Shown: positions 26,284 to 35,986 of the stretch, in pieces
Layout: each line of letters begins with the position of its first letter
Position numbering within the stretch: position 1 is the first letter of the stretch
Source: Paraglaciecola chathamensis S18K6
GTDB taxonomy: Bacteria > Pseudomonadota > Gammaproteobacteria > Enterobacterales > Alteromonadaceae
Length of the DNA stretch: 64,000 nt
Assembly: GCA_000314955.1 (NCBI GenBank)
Contig: BAEM01000050.1
Location: 62,001 to 126,000 of the forward strand
Direction: 5' to 3'
Notes under the pieces: model-generated
The model's input: only the letters and a program-made list of their open reading frames with translations
Database searches by the model: none
Told to the model about the DNA's origin: nothing
Program-made: the position numbers and the translations under genes

Positions 26284-26805
26284 TTACCTCTTTAGAGCGT
26301 TGATGTGAGATTGGTTACGAAGTAGTTGCTGAGCAATAACACCAACAAGCAGTGCTACAGCGCCGAACAATAAGCTAATGAGTACATCTGACGTGCGAGA
26401 TGTGGCGGTTTGCAGAGCAAGAAACGCAACCACATGCAGCAATAAAATACCTGCGTTTCGCCATAAAAGGCTGACACTCAGGCGTTGTTCTTGACTACCA
26501 AATAGGCACCCGCAATCAAAATCTTGATTACCAGAGTAAATATTCAGGGCGATAAGCCCGCTATAGGCCAGTAGTAACCCGCAAGCGAGTATTAGCCCGA
26601 ATAGCTGCATAGCAGGCAGTAGCAATAAAATGGCGCTTAGCGCTTCGGCTAAAATCAGCCCTATTACTAATATGTCGCGTTGAATGGGTGGTACCCATTG
26701 GTATTGTTTTAGGTTGTGGGTGAAGCTGTTTAAATCTGCCAGTTTATGGACGGCGCAAGCGATCCAAAATACGCTAAGTAAGCCGAGTAATAGGTTAATT
26801 AACAT
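26284..26805 (-). CDS. mauE: MauE, membrane protein for amine dehydrogenase maturation
   Basis: Inner-membrane partner of MauD in light-chain maturation, possibly supplying reducing or oxidising equivalents. The 173-aa protein has four to five predicted membrane segments and a paired-Cys element DFDCGCLFG (about 103-111) between segments, as in other MauE/DoxX-like proteins. It lies between the heavy-chain gene and mauD, with gaps of only a few bases on both sides. Confidence 0.92.
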   Translation of the reverse strand: MLINLLLGLLSVFWIACAVHKLADLNSFTHNLKQYQWVPPIQRDILVIGLILAEALSAILLLLPAMQLFGLILACGLLLAYSGLIALNIYSGNQDFDCGCLFGSQEQRLSVSLLWRNAGILLLHVVAFLALQTATSRTSDVLISLLFGAVALLVGVIAQQLLRNQSHINALKR

Positions 26806-26809
26806 AAGG

Positions 26810-28009
26810 TTACTCCACTGCCGTTAGCGTGAAGGGGTTGGCGTTATCACCGCCAATAGACAAGGTGCGCTCTAACTTGGCACTCTTGGGGTTGTAAACG
26901 TCGATCATCATTTTCGCATTGGTGACGGCTAAAAGAGCCTCATCACCCTTGGTGACTTCAAGCGAAATGCCGTGGGTTTCAAGAGGGATGGTTTTGATCT
27001 TTTTATGCTGCTTGGTGTCGTATACCCACACTTCTGTGCCGCCGTCTTTGTGGCTACCATTCACACCGTCTTTGTGCATTAAAACAAAGACCCGCCCATC
27101 TGGGTGGCCAGAAATGATTTGCCAGCCACCTGGGCGCCAGTTTTGCTCTCGCTCACTGGCACTTAGCAGATCCCATTTTTCTTGAGGTTTGGCGACTGGG
27201 CCACTTAAATCAACGGGTTGCATGTAGCCCTGGAATGTCGGGAAGTAGCCGACATTATTGATGCGAGCGTATTTCTCAAACAGGGGATCTTCATCCACAT
27301 TGAAAAAAGACGGTACGCGGGTTTCACTGGCAACCTTGCCTTGTTCATCTAACTGAATGCTCAGCATTGAACCGTCGGCACATAAGGTGCTAAACCCACG
27401 TTTTCCCGAAGGGTAAATTAAGCTGCAACCTGGGATATCCACATCGTTGAGAACCTTGTGTTCAAGCATATCGATGACGGAAACCGAGGTAGCGGGGGTA
27501 AAATTGAAAACAAGCATGTACTTGTCGTTATCAATTAGCTGTGTGGCGTTTTTCTCTGACACTGTTTGTGCACGTTTTTTATGGGGTAATTCAATTTCTT
27601 TTTTAACGCTAAGAGTGGCGTTATCCCACACAGATAAAACATCAGTTCGCGCACCTCGCGTACCTCGAGCGTAATAGGTTTCTGCGCTGTACATTTCGTT
27701 GCGCTCGGTGGAAGGAATAAACGAGCCGAAAAAGCCGGTGCTGACTTGGCCTTTGTAGTTACGCGTGTTACTGGCGATATCTAAGATGATCACTTTGCCT
27801 TCAGTCATTCCCCAAAAATTCATGTCTTGAACATACAGCCAAGATTCTGGGTGCGTTTCGGGTAGGGTCAGTACATTGGGCACCGTATCGTTAGGGAGTT
27901 CAGCTTGGCTTGTTGGACTGAATACTGAACAGAGCAGTAGTGCAGAGAATAATGTAGATGATAGTGCGGATGATAGTGCAGAAACGGGTCGTATTTTTTT
28001 GCTAACCAT
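26810..28009 (-). CDS. aauB: Aralkylamine dehydrogenase heavy chain (beta-propeller)
   Basis: Structural subunit of the alpha2beta2 periplasmic amine dehydrogenase; a seven-bladed propeller that holds the light chain. I choose ATG 28009 (399 aa) because AGGA lies 8 nt upstream and a clean signal peptide follows (MVSKKIRPVSALSSALSSTL...SQA). The in-frame ATG at 28033 has no good ribosome site. Recognisable stretches include WLYVQDMNFWGMTEGKV and PGGWQIISGHPDGRVFVLMH, with repeated beta-strand pattern throughout. It is the first gene of an eight-gene operon with tandem palindromes in its promoter region. Confidence 0.92.
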   Translation of the reverse strand: MVSKKIRPVSALSSALSSTLFSALLLCSVFSPTSQAELPNDTVPNVLTLPETHPESWLYVQDMNFWGMTEGKVIILDIASNTRNYKGQVSTGFFGSFIPSTERNEMYSAETYYARGTRGARTDVLSVWDNATLSVKKEIELPHKKRAQTVSEKNATQLIDNDKYMLVFNFTPATSVSVIDMLEHKVLNDVDIPGCSLIYPSGKRGFSTLCADGSMLSIQLDEQGKVASETRVPSFFNVDEDPLFEKYARINNVGYFPTFQGYMQPVDLSGPVAKPQEKWDLLSASEREQNWRPGGWQIISGHPDGRVFVLMHKDGVNGSHKDGGTEVWVYDTKQHKKIKTIPLETHGISLEVTKGDEALLAVTNAKMMIDVYNPKSAKLERTLSIGGDNANPFTLTAVE

Positions 28010-28082
28010 TAGAGTGATCCTAGTAATTGACATGCCCGCCGCACTTCAATCGAAATAAGCGGTGAACAATTAATGCGCTAAA

Positions 28083-28117
28083 TAGTACGTATGTACTAAA
28101 TTAGTACAGTTGTACAA
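28083..28117. promoter_or_regulatory. Two tandem palindromic operators between aauB and the TetR gene
   Basis: TAGTAC-GTAT-GTACTA (28083-28098) is a perfect 6-bp inverted repeat. TAGTAC-AGTT-GTACAA (28102-28117) is a nearly identical copy. Their centres are 19 bp apart, close to two helical turns, which fits cooperative binding of two regulator dimers. They lie 74-108 bp upstream of the aauB ATG and 153-187 bp upstream of the divergent tetR start. Confidence 0.72.
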
Positions 28118-28207
28118 ATGATCCAAGTGTTTTTTCACAAATTTTTCACATGAGTGTTTTTTTTGAGCGATCATTCAAGCTTGTTCAAGACTTTTACTGG
28201 GATCTGA

Positions 28208-28213
28208 TATAAT
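28208..28213 (+). promoter_or_regulatory. Candidate -10 element of the TetR gene
   Basis: A perfect TATAAT hexamer lies 56 bp upstream of the TTG start. The upstream hexamer at 18 bp spacing is TTCAAG (28184-28189), a weak -35. Confidence 0.45.
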
Positions 28214-28228
28214 CACGCACAAGGGAAA

Positions 28229-28252
28229 GGTAAGCATGTACGAATGCTTGCC
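28229..28252. promoter_or_regulatory. Inverted repeat in the tetR leader
   Basis: GGTAAGCAT (28229-28237) and ATGCTTGCC (28244-28252) are 9-bp arms with one mismatch around a 6-bp spacer. The repeat lies about 16 bp after the candidate -10 and 17 bp before the start codon, where it could be an autoregulatory operator or an RNA hairpin near the ribosome site. Confidence 0.45.
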
Positions 28253-28269
28253 TGATTAAAGGTAACTAA

Positions 28270-28938
28270 TTGAATAAAATGAGAAATATTAGAAAAGGAA
28301 CGGGGGAATCTCGTCGCGGTAAAGAAACCATATTACTGATTTTAGACTCTGCCAAATCGATACTCATTGAAGAAGGGTACAGTAAGTTGTCTATGCGAAA
28401 GGTTGCGCTAGGGGCACAGATCAGTGTGGGTAATTTGCAGTATTACTACCCAAATAAGAATGATCTTTTAAAAGATATGCTCGATCATAGTATTGATGAG
28501 TTTATGGATGAATTTGAAAGATTACGATTAGGGGCGAACAACGATCCTGAGTTGCACCTCAAGTCGATTATCAATTTTATTGTGCTTGATTTGGGTAACC
28601 CCACCACAACGACCTTCTACCCGGAGCTTTGGGCGCTGGCCAATCATGACGAGTATGCGGACAAATTAATGGATGAAATTTACGCTCGGGTGCGGGTACC
28701 GCTTGAAGATAGCATTATGCGTTTGAACCCAACGCTGAACTTTGAGCAAGTGCAAAAAGTCGCGCTGTTTATTTCTTCGTCCATGGAGGGCATGACCATG
28801 TTTGTAGGCCACGGTAAAGTATGGAACGACTCCATTCAACATATGGCAAATATCGCCACTATGAGCTTTTTGCAGTTGGTAAAAAATATTACACCAGAAA
28901 CAATCGAGCAAGCATCACTAGAAGCGCCGCTAAGGTAA
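28270..28938 (+). CDS. TetR/AcrR-family transcriptional regulator, probable regulator of the amine operon
   Basis: The 222-aa protein has an N-terminal helix-turn-helix (ILDSAKSILIEEGYSKLSMR then QISVGNLQYYYPNKNDLL), the TetR fingerprint, and a variable ligand-binding C-terminal helical domain. The start TTG at 28270 has AAAGG 7 nt upstream; the next ATG (28279) is 16 nt away from it. It is divergent from aauB across a 236-bp region with two near-identical palindromes, so control of the amine operon by an amine or aldehyde ligand is the natural inference. It converges with the diguanylate cyclase gene. Confidence 0.88.
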   Translation: MNKMRNIRKGTGESRRGKETILLILDSAKSILIEEGYSKLSMRKVALGAQISVGNLQYYYPNKNDLLKDMLDHSIDEFMDEFERLRLGANNDPELHLKSIINFIVLDLGNPTTTTFYPELWALANHDEYADKLMDEIYARVRVPLEDSIMRLNPTLNFEQVQKVALFISSSMEGMTMFVGHGKVWNDSIQHMANIATMSFLQLVKNITPETIEQASLEAPLR

Positions 28939-28983
28939 GCACTCAACCCTTGGTGATAGTGGCAACCTAGGGACGCATGCTAA

Positions 28984-30243
28984 CTAAATTATCTGGGTGT
29001 TAGCTTGTAATTCATCAACGACGATTTGATTTCTGCCTAGTTGTTTTGCTTGGTAAAGCGCGAGATCAGCAAAGGAAATCATGCCGTCAATTTCACCTTC
29101 AAACTTGTTGCTTAACCCTATGCTGGTGGTGCACTTAATGGGTTGTTGATTTATCCACGAAGCACGCTCGCTAAACGCAATACGGAATTCCTCTAGACTT
29201 GCTTTAGCTTGTTCTACGGAGGTATTTTGAAAGTAAACGCAGAACTCTTCACCGCCGAATCGTGCGATAAGGTGTTGGCTAAAATGGCTAGCCAAAAGCC
29301 GCGCCACATCTTTTAACACTTGGTCACCCCCTTCGTGGCCGAATGTATCGTTCACCTTTTTGAAGAAATCTAAATCGATGAGGGCAACACAATCTTGAGC
29401 TGAAGGTGAGGTGTTCTCTAAGCGGTGAAAGAAGTAGCGGCGATTGGGTAAGCCAGTTAAATAATCAGAATTTGCTGCTCGGCGGATAGCTTCGATATTT
29501 TCTAAGCTTTCAATATTTTGGGTGACGCAGCAGAAAAATTCTTCATGGCAGTAAGGGCGGTTTAAATAGTCATTGGCGCCGCTTTTTATGAACCTAGCGG
29601 ACAAAAAGGATGGGCCCTCTGAGGACATGCCAATGACAGCTAAATCGTCTTTTTTGAAGTTTTTGCGTAGCGCGACAAGCATTTCTAAGCCGCTCATATT
29701 GGGCATGTTTTCATCGGTTAAAACCATTTTAATGCCGGGGTTTTTGTTTAGAATTTCGAGCCCTTCAATGCCGTCTTTAGCTTCATACGTAATAAAATTG
29801 TGTCGTTTTAATAAATTGACTGCGGCGTTGCGACTCAACAGCGAGTCGTCGACCACTAATATTCCGATTTTACTGTTGCGCTCTAAACGAACAATTAAAC
29901 GCGTTAGGTACTCGTATACTTGGGCATTCTGTTTGGGGATATAGTCAACCACAGGCTTGTTTAAAATTTGTTCGCGGGTGTTGTTGTCTAGCCTGCCCGT
30001 GATAACAATGACCGGGATATTGTATTTTAATACCGCTTCAATGGCTTCGCCTCTAGGGGCATCAGGTAGGGTATAATCGACTACAGCACATAAAAACTCA
30101 TCGCTGGCTTGATCATTTAGTACGTCTAACGCTTGGGTTAAGCTGAACACGCTGATCGGTGTTTTATCTGCTTTTTTAATTAAGTGACTGACAACACGAA
30201 CACTGGTAGAACTGTCATCGACAACTAACACTTTACTTTTCAA
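28984..30243 (-). CDS. Response regulator with two receiver domains and a GGDEF diguanylate cyclase
   Basis: Makes the second messenger c-di-GMP from two GTP. I prefer TTG 30243 (419 aa): AAGG lies 8 nt upstream and the first receiver domain starts at once (KVLVVDD). The ATG at 30330 adds 29 unrelated residues. REC1 is about 3-118 with phospho-acceptor Asp56, and REC2 about 127-250 with Asp177 in VLTDENMPNMSG. The GGDEF domain follows from YLTGLPNRR, with active site GGEEF at 330-334. The RxxD inhibitory site that normally precedes it is absent (SQHL), so product inhibition is probably lost. No kinase gene is adjacent. Confidence 0.9.
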   Translation of the reverse strand: MKSKVLVVDDSSTSVRVVSHLIKKADKTPISVFSLTQALDVLNDQASDEFLCAVVDYTLPDAPRGEAIEAVLKYNIPVIVITGRLDNNTREQILNKPVVDYIPKQNAQVYEYLTRLIVRLERNSKIGILVVDDSLLSRNAAVNLLKRHNFITYEAKDGIEGLEILNKNPGIKMVLTDENMPNMSGLEMLVALRKNFKKDDLAVIGMSSEGPSFLSARFIKSGANDYLNRPYCHEEFFCCVTQNIESLENIEAIRRAANSDYLTGLPNRRYFFHRLENTSPSAQDCVALIDLDFFKKVNDTFGHEGGDQVLKDVARLLASHFSQHLIARFGGEEFCVYFQNTSVEQAKASLEEFRIAFSERASWINQQPIKCTTSIGLSNKFEGEIDGMISFADLALYQAKQLGRNQIVVDELQANTQII

Positions 30244-30459
30244 TTTACACGCCTTGTTTAACCGATCCCATGAATTACATGAAAAATGTATAGAGCGTAA
30301 ATAGATACGCCATCGCGGAGGGTTATGCAATTAGGCGAAAGTCGACAAAGGCAATATTTTCTTCTGTTATACCATTACTACATAGCGACGCCTTAATCAA
30401 AAACCGCTGGAGGTATTCTGAGGCGCTCACTTATTAATGCGGATTGGTATTAAACGCTA

Positions 30460-30888
30460 CTATCGCTTGAACTTTGTCTCTAAGATAACGGATGAATTAG
30501 TACGTTCCACTCCGTCCAAGTTACCTATGTTGTCTAAAATCTGGCTTAACTGCTCAAGAGATTCAGCTTGCACTATAGCGATTAAGTCATACTCTCCGCT
30601 AATGGCGTAGAGTTCACTGACTTCGCTGACTTGGCGCAATTCTGCGTTGGTTTTGGCGGTTAATTTTTGCTTAACCTTGATGGACACGTGCGACGATACA
30701 AGGTTGTCTTGGTATTCACTGCCATATTGTACTGCATAGCCTTTAATCACACCGGATTCTTCCAGTTTAGTCATGCGGTTTTGAACGGTCGAGCGGGATA
30801 AATTCAATACACGCGCTAAATCAGAGATGCTGGCTCTGGCATTAGAGCGCAGGATAGAAAGTAGCTGTTGTTCTTGTTTAGTTATCAT
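30460..30888 (-). CDS. Lrp/AsnC-family transcriptional regulator
   Basis: Amino-acid-responsive regulator, 142 aa. The N-terminal helix-turn-helix reads ARASISDLARVLNLSRSTVQ with LEESGVIKGYAVQYG after it. The C-terminal RAM ligand-binding domain includes ELYAISGEYDLIAIVQAESL. It is divergent from astC with 152 bp between, so it may respond to arginine or ornithine and control astC-astA. That is an inference from position. Confidence 0.9.
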   Translation of the reverse strand: MITKQEQQLLSILRSNARASISDLARVLNLSRSTVQNRMTKLEESGVIKGYAVQYGSEYQDNLVSSHVSIKVKQKLTAKTNAELRQVSEVSELYAISGEYDLIAIVQAESLEQLSQILDNIGNLDGVERTNSSVILETKFKR

Positions 30889-31016
30889 TTTGATACTTAA
30901 TTTGGTCTATTTGCTAATTAGACTGAGCATTTTAACCATAATGCTACTGCAATTTTAACCTGATTACCTTGATAATAGAGTAATACGTAGACTGTGATGC
31001 GTTTCACAGTGAATGA

Positions 31017-32246
<1,230 letters not shown>

Positions 32247-32251
32247 GCAGC

Positions 32252-33292
32252 ATGTTGGTAATTCGGCCTATATGCTCGGCAGATTTTGCGGCTTTAAAGC
32301 AGATTGCGATTGAATCTGGGCATGGCTTTACTTCGCTTCCTGATAATGATGAGTTATTACTCAGCAAAATATCTCGCGCCCAAAAGAGCTTTACTGAAAC
32401 CGTGACCTCCCCCGGTCAGCAAAGCTATTTATTTGTGCTCGAAGATACGCAAAGTAAAGACATCATTGGTGTCACTGGGATTGAAGCGGCGGTGGGTTTG
32501 AGCGCACCATTTTATCACTATCATGTTGCCAGCCATGTGCATTACTCACCTCGCTTAGGGGTGAAAAAAGTCGTCGAGACGCTAAATTTGTGTAACGACT
32601 ACACTGGGGCATCTGAAGTATGTACTTTATTTGTACGTGAAAAATACCGCCGTGGTTTTGCTGGGCAACTTTTGTCTCGTGTTCGTTATCTGTTTATGGC
32701 CAATCACCCTGAGCGCTTTTCTGATTTGGTTATTGCCGAGATGCGCGGTATTTCCGATGAAAATGGCCATTCGCCGTTTTGGGCATGGTTAGAGACGAAC
32801 TTCTTTGGGATTGATTTCCCTACTGCTGATTACTTCGTGGGTATTGGGGATAAATCGTTTATTGCTGAGTTGATGCCTAAACACCCAGTGTACGTGGCGC
32901 TGCTAAGCCCTGAAGCGCAAAATGTGATTGGAAAGGTGCATGAAAAAACAGCCCCTGCACTGCGCTTACTGCAAAAAGAAGGCTTCTTTCATCGCGGATA
33001 CGTCGACTTGTTTGACGCGGGGCCTACTGTCGAAGTGGCGCTAAGAAACATTCGTACAGTGCAACAAAGTCGCTTAGCAACTGTGGCGATAAGTGATGAA
33101 CACCAATTATCACAGGCCAAAGCAGATGAGCAAAATTACATGCTGTGCAGCACAAACGTCAGCCAATTTCGCGCCACGATCACCCCTGAAGTGAAATACC
33201 ACAGCGATACAAATTCGTTACTGCTCAGCGCAAATACGGCGGCTGAGTTAGGTTTATCAGACGGCAGCGATGTGCGTTTTATTAAGCTATAA
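32252..33292 (+). CDS. astA: Arginine N-succinyltransferase
   Basis: First step of the AST pathway: succinyl-CoA plus arginine gives N2-succinylarginine. The 346-aa protein shows the AstA hallmarks: MLVIRPICSADFAALKQIA at the start, FYHYHVASHVHYSPRLGV in the middle, LFVREKYRRGFAGQLLSRVR as the acetyl-CoA-type binding core, and FFHRGYVDLFDAGPTVE near residue 250. astD, astB and astE do not follow here, so the rest of the pathway must be elsewhere. Confidence 0.95.
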   Translation: MLVIRPICSADFAALKQIAIESGHGFTSLPDNDELLLSKISRAQKSFTETVTSPGQQSYLFVLEDTQSKDIIGVTGIEAAVGLSAPFYHYHVASHVHYSPRLGVKKVVETLNLCNDYTGASEVCTLFVREKYRRGFAGQLLSRVRYLFMANHPERFSDLVIAEMRGISDENGHSPFWAWLETNFFGIDFPTADYFVGIGDKSFIAELMPKHPVYVALLSPEAQNVIGKVHEKTAPALRLLQKEGFFHRGYVDLFDAGPTVEVALRNIRTVQQSRLATVAISDEHQLSQAKADEQNYMLCSTNVSQFRATITPEVKYHSDTNSLLLSANTAAELGLSDGSDVRFIKL

Positions 33293-33362
33293 AACGAGCA
33301 GAGCAAAAGTAAAATTGCTCTGCTTTGGCACGTCATAACATTGAATAGAAAGGTTTTTATTT

Positions 33363-34169
33363 ATGCATACAAACGTGAATACTTTATTTGAAAAATTATG
33401 GGAAAGTTACCTTGCGGTAACGCCTTCTGCGGTTACCGTGCACGACTTATTTGATAAAACTCAGGGACAAGAGGTGGTAAACGATCACATTGCTCTGCGT
33501 ACCTTTAACTTGCCGGGGATCGGTTTGAGCGCGTTAGCAGCGCATTTTGAAGCCGTCGGTTACAAGGCTTGCGGTGAATATCATTTCGTAAGCAAGAAGC
33601 TTTACGCGAAACATTTTGAGCATACTGAAAATCCAGATTTACCCAAGGTCTTTATTTCCGAATTATTGCTTGAACAGTGCAGTGAGTCATTACAAGAAAC
33701 AGTGCGCTCTCTTGTGGCAAACATGGATAAAGACGCAGTGACCCAAGACAGCTTTTTATACTCAGGTCGTCACTGGGATATTGACTACCCAACTTATCAA
33801 CGCCTGTTGCAAGAGTCAGAATTTGCGGCGTGGGTAGCAGCGTGGGGCTATCGCGCTAATCATTTTACTGTCAGTAATAATCATTTAAGCCAGTTTGACT
33901 CTATTGAGCAAATCAATCAGGCAGTGAAGGCTGCAGGTTTGTCATTAAATACTGCAGGCGGTGAAATCAAAGGCTCGGTTGAGGTTATGTTAGAGCAGTC
34001 ATCTACTTTGGCAGATAAACATCCAGTGGCCTTTACTGATGGCGAGCGCGCAATCCCTAGCTGTTTTTACGAATTTGCTAAACGCTATCCAAAATCTGAT
34101 GGCTCGATATTCACTGGTTTTGTCGCTGAGTCAGCGGATAAAATATTTGAAAGTACTAACGCTAGGTAG
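33363..34169 (+). CDS. DUF1338 (HglS/2-oxoadipate dioxygenase-like) putative Fe(II) enzyme
   Basis: The 268-aa protein belongs to the DUF1338 family, one member of which (HglS of Pseudomonas putida, longer, ~460 aa) converts 2-oxoadipate to 2-hydroxyglutarate in lysine breakdown. A candidate iron-binding triad is visible: His42 (VNDHIALRTF), His167 (YRANHFTVSNN) and Glu207 or Glu211 (KGSVEVMLEQSS). The shorter size may mean a different substrate. It follows astA by 70 bp and ends at a strong terminator, so it is probably the last gene of an astC-astA-DUF1338 amino-acid catabolism operon. Confidence 0.8.
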   Translation: MHTNVNTLFEKLWESYLAVTPSAVTVHDLFDKTQGQEVVNDHIALRTFNLPGIGLSALAAHFEAVGYKACGEYHFVSKKLYAKHFEHTENPDLPKVFISELLLEQCSESLQETVRSLVANMDKDAVTQDSFLYSGRHWDIDYPTYQRLLQESEFAAWVAAWGYRANHFTVSNNHLSQFDSIEQINQAVKAAGLSLNTAGGEIKGSVEVMLEQSSTLADKHPVAFTDGERAIPSCFYEFAKRYPKSDGSIFTGFVAESADKIFESTNAR

Positions 34170-34222
34170 CTGCACGCTATACCCGTGATGTAGAGCGTTT
34201 TCGGGTGCTTTTATTACCTTCC

Positions 34223-34249
34223 AAGGGGGCCTGCGGGCCCCTTTTTTTT
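34223..34249 (+). terminator. Strong rho-independent terminator after the DUF1338 gene
   Basis: GGGGCC (34226-34231) and GGCCCC (34236-34241) with a TGCG loop are followed by eight T residues, 54 bp after the stop codon. AAG/TTT can extend the stem. Confidence 0.9.
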
Positions 34250-34273
34250 AGCCAATCGTCTAATTGTACTAAA

Positions 34274-34302
34274 TTCGCAATGTCGCTATTGTCGCCTATA
34301 CT
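34274..34302 (+). promoter_or_regulatory. Candidate promoter of the MSHA operon
   Basis: TTCGCA (34274-34279) and TATACT (34297-34302) with 17-bp spacing lie about 144 bp upstream of mshI and just after the preceding terminator. Confidence 0.45.
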
Positions 34303-34445
34303 GATGCAAAATTAATCTGTAAAACCTTAAGTTAACTTATTGGTATCGCTAATAAATCGAGATTCAAAAGGGATTTATATTGCTGGTGCTTTATTTCAAA
34401 GTTTGCTGTAATGGCGAAGTAATGTAACAAGATATGAACTGAAAA

Positions 34446-35378
34446 ATGCGAATTAGCTGGCGCGAGTTTATTAAGCAGTACTTTAGCAAGCCATCAAAAT
34501 TTCACTCGATTGGGATTGAAATGGGTGATGCTGAGTTGCACCTAAATGTTATCCAAAAAAAATCTGGGTCCTACCAGTGGGTAAAGCAGCATAGTCTCCC
34601 TATGCAAGATTGGGTTAAACACTTACAAGAATATGTCACCCAGAACAACTTGGCGCGCACACCTTGCCATGTTGCGTTAGGGCTAAATAAGTATCAGTTA
34701 TTTCAAATCGATAGGCCGGAAGTAGAAGAGCAAGAAGTCGCTCAAGCTATTCAGTGGCAGGTCAAAGAGCAGCTCACCAGTACTGATGAGCACGTTTTTG
34801 ATTATTATGATCATCCCGCTGCGATTGGCGGTAAAGAAAAAGTCAATGTGGTTGCTATCTCGCGCCCTCAAGTTACCTCAATAATTAAAGGCATTTCACA
34901 AGCCGACTTAAAGTTAAGCACTATTACCATAGAAGAGTTGGCCACGTCAGAGCTTTTAGCTGCAAGTGACGATGCTGTTTTAAGCTTGTTTCAAGAAAAA
35001 GGCGGGCAAATTAATTTAAATATCCTTAAACAGGGTAAGTTGTTTTTCTCACGTCGCTTGAAAGGCTATGAAAACCTGGCGAGCTTTTCATTAGAAGAGT
35101 TTCAAATGGGCATGGGGGACACTCTGAGTGTCGAAATTCAGCGCTCAATGGATTACTTCGAAAGCCAATTGCGACAAGCACCAGTGCGTCACATTGTGGT
35201 TCACCTGAATACGCCTATTCAAGCGCAGTTAGCGGAGTTGATTAAAGAGCTGACGTTTATGCCAGTCTCTATTATGGACTTGCCGTTAACGCCTAACGAG
35301 CCAAGCCCGACAGTCAGTTTAGCCAGCTTGGGGGCTGCGCTTACAGACATTGAAATTAATAGTGAGGCAGGCCAATGA
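34446..35378 (+). CDS. mshI: MSHA biogenesis protein MshI (PilM-like)
   Basis: Cytoplasmic actin-like assembly protein that links the pilus ATPase machinery to the inner-membrane platform, counterpart of PilM. The 310-aa protein has the FHSIGIEMGDAELHLNVIQ strand-turn-strand, VEEQEVAQAIQWQVKEQL and FSRRLKGYENLASFSLE. It is the first gene of the pilus operon here. mshH (a csrD homologue), which precedes mshI in Vibrio cholerae as I recall, is not found upstream. Confidence 0.88.
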   Translation: MRISWREFIKQYFSKPSKFHSIGIEMGDAELHLNVIQKKSGSYQWVKQHSLPMQDWVKHLQEYVTQNNLARTPCHVALGLNKYQLFQIDRPEVEEQEVAQAIQWQVKEQLTSTDEHVFDYYDHPAAIGGKEKVNVVAISRPQVTSIIKGISQADLKLSTITIEELATSELLAASDDAVLSLFQEKGGQINLNILKQGKLFFSRRLKGYENLASFSLEEFQMGMGDTLSVEIQRSMDYFESQLRQAPVRHIVVHLNTPIQAQLAELIKELTFMPVSIMDLPLTPNEPSPTVSLASLGAALTDIEINSEAGQ

Positions 35379-35986
35379 AGTCTCGTATTAACCTGTATTT
35401 ACCAGAATTACACCCAAAACTTGAAGTGCTTACGCTGTCATTCGTGATCGCAATTTGGGCAATCTTGTTGATAGTTTTTGGGGCAGTCTATTACTTCAAT
35501 CATAGTCATGGTCAAAGTGTTGAGCAGGAATTAAGCGCTATACAAACACAAAAAAATCAGCTTGAAGATCAGCTCGTCATATTGAATGAAACGTTAGCAG
35601 GGCGCACCAAAGACCCAGTGTTATTGGCCGCTATTGAAAGTAAGCAATTAGAAGTGAGCTTGAAACAAAGGGTCATTGATGAGTTGTCTGGGCAGGAACA
35701 GTTCAAATCCCACGGATTTGCAGGACTAATGACAGGGCTGGCTGAACACCATTTAGATGGACTGTGGTTAACTCGCATTCACTTGGATGAAAACCAAGTG
35801 ATGTTAGAGGGCGCAGCAACTGACTCATCGCTTATACCTAAGTGGATGACCAGCCTGAGTTTAACCCCGCGTTTGAAGGGGCAGGAGTTCTCAACCACTA
35901 AGCTTTATCGTGACCCAAATCAGCAGCTGATGTTTACTTTAGACACTAAAAAGTCAGTGCAAGCAGAAGTAAAGGAACAGCCATGA
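35375..35986 (+). CDS. mshI2: PilN-like MSHA assembly protein (MshI2)
   Basis: Single-pass inner-membrane assembly protein like PilN. The 203-aa protein has one membrane segment (FVIAIWAILLIVFGAVYYF, about 24-42) followed by a coiled-coil region (ELSAIQTQKNQLEDQLVILN) and a periplasmic ferredoxin-like domain. It overlaps mshI by 4 nt (ATGA) and mshJ by 4 nt. Confidence 0.85.
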   Translation: MKSRINLYLPELHPKLEVLTLSFVIAIWAILLIVFGAVYYFNHSHGQSVEQELSAIQTQKNQLEDQLVILNETLAGRTKDPVLLAAIESKQLEVSLKQRVIDELSGQEQFKSHGFAGLMTGLAEHHLDGLWLTRIHLDENQVMLEGAATDSSLIPKWMTSLSLTPRLKGQEFSTTKLYRDPNQQLMFTLDTKKSVQAEVKEQP

